From Clostridia bacterium (GTDB lineage: Bacteria; Bacillota_A; Clostridia; Christensenellales; Borkfalkiaceae): 7,333 bases of DNA. A model generated the notes under the pieces. It ran no database searches and had not been told where the DNA came from. It worked only from the letters and a program-made list of their open reading frames with translations. The translations under genes were made by a program, and so were the position numbers. The stretch spans positions 1-7,333 of the forward strand of contig JAFWAM010000176.1 of assembly GCA_017507595.1 (NCBI GenBank), written 5' to 3'. Below, piece after piece: positions 3,888-7,333 of this stretch (positions are counted from its first letter, which is position 1; each line of letters starts with the position of its first letter).

Positions 3888-6197
3888 ATGATAAAATTCG
3901 CCCTTGCGGGTAACCCAAACTCGGGCAAAACCACCCTCTTTAACAGCTTGACCGGCTCTACCGCCCACGTGGGAAACTGGCCCGGTGTAACCGTTGACAA
4001 AAGGGACGGTGTATACAAAAAATTGGATACGCCTATCAGTATTGTTGACCTTCCGGGTATATATTCCCTTTCACCCTACACCCCGGAGGAGATCATCGCA
4101 AGGAACTTCATCCTTGACGAAAAGCCCGACTGCGTCATCAATATCGTTGACGCCACCAACCTTGAAAGAAACCTTTATCTTACCACCCAGCTTATGGAGA
4201 TCGACGTCCCCGTGGTCGTCGCCCTCAATATGATGGACGAGGTTGAAAAGATGGGCGACTCAATTGACGAGGTCCAGCTTGAAAGAAGACTGGGTATCCC
4301 GGTGGTAAAGGTCTCTGCCTTGCACGAGGACGGCCTGGATCTTCTTATGCAAAGGGCGTACACCGCCTACAAGGCAGGCAGACAGGGCAAGACCGTCCTT
4401 AACGACACAAACCTTTACCATCTTATCGGCGACGTCAGGATAGCCTTAAAGGGCCAAGGGGTCAGCGACCCGCTTTTCCACGCCGTAAAGCTTGTTGAAC
4501 AGGACGAGATCGAGGTCACCATGCATCCGGCCTCCGTCACCATCGTTGAGGAGTTCAAAAAGACCTTCAATCACGAGGTGTTCGGCAATGAATTTGACGC
4601 CATCATCGCCGACGCAAGGTACAGATACATAACTGAAAATCTTTCCCCGGTGGTGGTTAAAAGAAGCAAGGAAAAGTTTGCCATGTCCAGATCGGACAAA
4701 AAGGACAGGGTGCTTACCCATAAGATATGGGGGCTTCCCATCTTCGTGGTCATACTTTTCTCAATTTTCCACATAACCTTCTCGGAAAACTTTTTATATC
4801 TTGGCAGCATCTTCAATCTGCCCACCTTGGAAGACCTTGGTCTTCTCAACGCCGACGGCGAATATTTAAACTTTGGCGTAAAGCTTTTATCCTGCGTATA
4901 CGACGGAACGGTCTTCTCGCCCGGGTGTATCGTTAACAATTTGTGGAACGAAATCATCGTGGGTACAGTATTCGGCACCCTGCAGGGGCTGGTGGAATCC
5001 AGCGGCATGGCAGGCTGGGCCGTTGGTCTTATCAACGCAGGCATTATCGACGGTATCGTAGGCGTGCTTTCCTTCCTCCCGTGGATATTGGTGCTTTTCT
5101 TACTTTTCTCCATATTGGAGGATTCAGGCTATATGGCCCGCGTTGCCTTTATGCTTGACAGACTTTTCAGAAGATTCGGCCTTTCCGGTAGAGCGTTTAT
5201 GCCTATGATAATGGGCTTTGGATGCTCGGTCCCCGCAATGATCAACACAAGGACCCTTGCCGAGGACAGGGAAAGGACCGCCACCATAAGGATCATACCT
5301 TTCTTCTCATGCGGGGCTAAGCTTCCTATCTTAACGGCCATTGCAGGCGGTATCGTCGCTTACTTTAAGGTAGGCAATCCCGATCTTATTACCTTCTCAA
5401 TGTACGTTTTGGGCATAGTAACCGCCATCGTAAGCGTAGTTATTATGAATGCAACCACCCTTAAGGGTGATGCCGCTCCGTTTATTATGGAGCTCCCTGC
5501 ATACCGTGCACCAAGGTTTAAAAACCTTATGCTCCACCTTTGGGACAAGGCAAAGCACTTTATCAAAAAGGCCTTTACGGTAATACTTGCTTCAACCATC
5601 GTTATCTGGGTTTTGACCCACTTCAGCTTCTCGTGGGAGTTTTTATCCGACGAAAGGATCAACGAAAGCATCCTTGCAAACGTCGCAAAGCTGGTCCAAC
5701 CCATCTTTACGCCACTTGGCTTCGGCGCACAGCTGGGTAAGTTCGGTTGGGTGTTCGTGGTTGCGGCAGTTACGGGTCTTATCGCAAAGGAAAACGTAAT
5801 CGCAACCTTCTCAACCCTGGCCGCTTGTCTTATTTCCATTGCCGGCCTTGAGATCGGCGGACTTGACGTTATGGCAGAGGAGGGCATTGACGCCGTTCAG
5901 GCCATGATCATGGCAACGGGCATCGGTATACCGGGTCTTGTTTCCTTCATAGCCTTCAATATGACGACTATTCCTTGCTTTGCCTCCGTTGCAACAGCCA
6001 AGGCAGAGCTTAAATCCCAAAAGAACTTTAACGGCACTATGCTGTTCTGGATAGCAGCCTCTGCAGCGGTTGCGGCAGCAGTTTACACCGTAGGCAGCTG
6101 GTGGTGGACGGCCTTTATCTGGGCGGCAGCCTTTGCTGTCCTTGCTATCGTAATAATTGCGGTAAACAAGGCCAAAGCCAAAAGGAGCGTTCAATAA
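3888..6197 (+). CDS. feoB: Ferrous iron transport protein B (FeoB), GTPase and Fe(II) permease
   Basis: The product is 769 residues, a full-length FeoB that imports Fe(II) across the cytoplasmic membrane. The N-terminal G domain carries G1 GNPNSGKT (8-15), G2 Thr35 in NWPGVTVDK, G3 DLPG (54-57), G4 NMMD (114-117) and a G5-like SAL (143-145). A helical GDI-like spacer runs to about 270. The membrane domain (about 280-760) holds both Gate regions: SILEDSGYMARVAFMLDR to GFGCSVPA with Cys446, and PFFSCGAKLP with Cys475. Later AKENV (633-637) and NMTTIPC (691-697) are typical of the family. A loop of about 55 residues after the first membrane helix (about 300-355) carries Cys336 and Cys347. The feoB ribosome site GGAGGTG lies inside the end of feoA. 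The next gene overlaps its stop codon by one base. Confidence 0.97.
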   Translation: MIKFALAGNPNSGKTTLFNSLTGSTAHVGNWPGVTVDKRDGVYKKLDTPISIVDLPGIYSLSPYTPEEIIARNFILDEKPDCVINIVDATNLERNLYLTTQLMEIDVPVVVALNMMDEVEKMGDSIDEVQLERRLGIPVVKVSALHEDGLDLLMQRAYTAYKAGRQGKTVLNDTNLYHLIGDVRIALKGQGVSDPLFHAVKLVEQDEIEVTMHPASVTIVEEFKKTFNHEVFGNEFDAIIADARYRYITENLSPVVVKRSKEKFAMSRSDKKDRVLTHKIWGLPIFVVILFSIFHITFSENFLYLGSIFNLPTLEDLGLLNADGEYLNFGVKLLSCVYDGTVFSPGCIVNNLWNEIIVGTVFGTLQGLVESSGMAGWAVGLINAGIIDGIVGVLSFLPWILVLFLLFSILEDSGYMARVAFMLDRLFRRFGLSGRAFMPMIMGFGCSVPAMINTRTLAEDRERTATIRIIPFFSCGAKLPILTAIAGGIVAYFKVGNPDLITFSMYVLGIVTAIVSVVIMNATTLKGDAAPFIMELPAYRAPRFKNLMLHLWDKAKHFIKKAFTVILASTIVIWVLTHFSFSWEFLSDERINESILANVAKLVQPIFTPLGFGAQLGKFGWVFVVAAVTGLIAKENVIATFSTLAACLISIAGLEIGGLDVMAEEGIDAVQAMIMATGIGIPGLVSFIAFNMTTIPCFASVATAKAELKSQKNFNGTMLFWIAASAAVAAAVYTVGSWWWTAFIWAAAFAVLAIVIIAVNKAKAKRSVQ

Positions 6198-6364
6198 TGG
6201 GCGCGCCTGAGATCATCCTCATAATCGCTTGCGTCGCATTGGTCAGCTTTGTGGCGGTAAGGGCGATCATCCGCAAAAAAAAGGGCAAGGTGGGTTGTGA
6301 CTGCGGTTGCAGCGACTGTCCCCACAGCGGCTCCTGCGGGGGGAATAAAAAAAATAAATCTTGA
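6197..6364 (+). CDS. FeoB-associated Cys-rich membrane protein
   Basis: The product has only 55 residues: one membrane helix (about 5-22, IILIIACVALVSFVAVRA), a basic stretch (RKKKGK) and a Cys cluster with five cysteines (34, 36, 38, 41, 47) in the pattern CxCxCxxCxxxxxC, then a Lys/Asn tail. This matches the FeoB-associated Cys-rich family found directly after feoB in Firmicutes. The role of the family is not established. An inner-face metal-binding or partner function for FeoB, similar to FeoC in other bacteria, is an inference. The ATG overlaps the feoB stop (TAATG), with AAAGGAG (6181-6187) inside the feoB end, so translation is coupled. The longer upstream frame from 6101 lies inside feoB and is rejected. 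Confidence 0.9.
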   Translation: MGAPEIILIIACVALVSFVAVRAIIRKKKGKVGCDCGCSDCPHSGSCGGNKKNKS

Positions 6365-6405
6365 CAAAATCAATAAGCCATAGAATTTTGTTGAACATAA
6401 CTAAA

Positions 6406-6443
6406 GCCCTCTCCGTAAAACAGGACGGAGAGGGCGATTTTTT
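6406..6443 (+). terminator. Terminator of the feo operon
   Basis: A perfect 11-bp GC-rich stem, GCCCTCTCCGT (6406-6416) with ACGGAGAGGGC (6425-6435), closes an 8-nt loop and is followed by GATTTTTT. The T run (6438-6443) overlaps the stop codon of the convergent nadE gene. It starts 41 nt after the Cys-rich gene. On the minus strand the hairpin is followed only by a weak T stretch (TTTAGTT), so its use by nadE is uncertain. Confidence 0.85.
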
Positions 6444-7194
6444 ATTGATAATATTTATCGGGGTCAACCTCGAATTTTGGCATAAGCTTCAGCTTGAAAA
6501 GATTGATCTTATGAAGGCGATCAATGCGCGCCTTGGTGGCGGGATCGGGCTCAACGTTATGGCGGATATATTTGTCCAGGGTGTCATAGCTAAACCCAAG
6601 GTTATCCTCGTCAGTTTTGCCACAAAGTCCGTCTATAGGCGGTTTATCGACCAATTCTTTGGGTAAGCCAAGGTATCTTCCAATGGCTTTTACCTCCTCA
6701 ACGGTAAAGTCGGAGCAGGGCGAAAAGTCCCCGACAGAATCCCCGTATCTTGTTGAATACCCGACGTAATCCTCACTTAAGTTGCAGGTGTTTGCGACCC
6801 TGCCGTTAAGGGATTGGGACAAAAGATAAAGGGCGGTCATTCGTATGCGCGGCGGAAGGTTGACCACCGATTGATCGGAAAGAGTAAAACCGTCGGGCAC
6901 GGCCGATAAAAAGCCCTTATAGCAATCCTTGATGTTAAAGACGTATTTTTTGATATTAAGATGGTCGCACAGCATGTGTGAAAACGAAATATCAAACTGC
7001 TCTCCATTGGGCATAAGTACGCCTATTACGCGATTATTGCCCAGTGCGCGCACTAAAAGGGCCGCCACGACGGAGCTATCCTTGCCACCGGAAATACCGA
7101 CGATGGCATTACAGTCCTTTCCGTTTTCCTCAAACCAATTTCTTATCCACTCCACCGTGTCGCGGGTGGCCTTTTCCACGTTGAAAGTCTTCAT
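6442..7194 (-). CDS. nadE: NH3-dependent NAD(+) synthetase
   Basis: NadE performs the last step of NAD synthesis: deamido-NAD+ is adenylylated by ATP and amidated with ammonia in the cytoplasm. The product is 250 residues, the size of the single-domain ammonia-dependent form. No glutaminase (nitrilase) domain is present. Key elements are the PP-loop SGGKDSS (35-41), NLPPRIRM (112-119), and the conserved segment NLSEDYVGYSTRYGDSVGDF (138-157) that binds deamido-NAD and ATP. Then come LVDKPPIDGL (181-190) and GKTDEDNLGFSYDTLDKYI (192-210). The start at 7194 has GAGAGG (minus strand, 7200-7205) 5 nt upstream. The gene is convergent with feo and appears to be transcribed alone. Confidence 0.95.
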   Translation of the reverse strand: MKTFNVEKATRDTVEWIRNWFEENGKDCNAIVGISGGKDSSVVAALLVRALGNNRVIGVLMPNGEQFDISFSHMLCDHLNIKKYVFNIKDCYKGFLSAVPDGFTLSDQSVVNLPPRIRMTALYLLSQSLNGRVANTCNLSEDYVGYSTRYGDSVGDFSPCSDFTVEEVKAIGRYLGLPKELVDKPPIDGLCGKTDEDNLGFSYDTLDKYIRHNVEPDPATKARIDRLHKINLFKLKLMPKFEVDPDKYYQ

Positions 7195-7227
7195 AAATTC
7201 CTCTCAAATAAAGACGAGTTTTTTATT

Positions 7228-7256
7228 ATTATAGGTTTTTACGGCCCCTTTGTCAA
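7228..7256 (-). promoter_or_regulatory. Perfect consensus SigA promoter of nadE
   Basis: On the minus strand, TTGACA (7251-7256) and TATAAT (7228-7233) both match consensus at every base, with the optimal 17-bp spacer. Transcription should start near 7221, giving a leader of about 27 nt. The leader is too short for a riboswitch. No obvious operator inverted repeat is visible, so expression is probably strong and largely constitutive. The remaining 7257-7333 shows nothing I can identify. Confidence 0.85.
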
Positions 7257-7333
7257 CCTAAAAAGCCAATTTAAAAGTCTGTTTTTTTGCCCTCCGCCAC
7301 AAATAAGAAGCAAAATTGCTGTCAAGGGGGGTA

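Noticed and set aside
4571..5887. Long minus-strand frames opposite feoB (for example 4571-5113 and 5360-5887)
   Set aside because: They are antisense to a confidently identified FeoB, have no recognisable protein features and are explained by the codon use of feoB.
6361..6666. Plus-strand frame with a TTGACA-like -35 at 6361-6366
   Set aside because: It runs through the feo terminator and antisense to nadE, has no matching -10 box at 17 bp and no ribosome site.

Overview
The window looks like an ordinary chromosomal segment of a low-to-mid GC Firmicute, most likely an uncultured or gut-type member of the Clostridia. The clues are Gram-positive lipoprotein signal peptides, AGGAGG-type ribosome sites, strong SigA-type promoters, and a feoA-feoB operon ending in the small FeoB-associated Cys-rich protein typical of that phylum. 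The genus cannot be named from sequence alone. There is no sign of mobile elements, CRISPR, tRNA or rRNA, and codon use looks uniform across the genes.

Left part (1-2165): the window opens with the last 45 codons of a gene whose acidic/proline linker and amphipathic tail look like the C-terminus of the mechanosensitive channel MscL. Positions 140-354 hold no gene but two good hairpin terminators. A SigA promoter with an extended -10 then drives a 502-residue lipoprotein with a von Willebrand factor A (VWA) domain. Its end is marked by a strong terminator followed by a 49-bp tandem repeat (three copies), each carrying a terminator-like hairpin usable in both directions. This sits between the convergent VWA gene and a small lipoprotein gene on the minus strand.

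Middle part (2166-3658): on the minus strand lie a small lipoprotein of unknown function with its own promoter and, upstream of it, a TetR-family regulator. The TetR promoter is placed so close to the start codon that a leaderless mRNA is predicted. The TetR gene is divergent from the feo operon across a 200-bp region holding both promoters and candidate operator palindromes.

Right part (3659-7333): feoA, feoB and the Cys-rich small gene are packed with 1-nt spacing and then a 1-nt overlap, forming a ferrous iron uptake operon that ends at a strong terminator. Convergent to it is nadE (ammonia-dependent NAD synthetase) on the minus strand, driven by a perfect consensus promoter (TTGACA-17-TATAAT). 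The last 77 bases (7257-7333) contain nothing I can identify.

I found no convincing new multi-gene system. The items most worth a second look are the stacked bidirectional terminator repeat, the predicted leaderless TetR gene next to feoAB, the AT-rich inverted repeat in the feoA leader, and the two uncharacterised lipoproteins.
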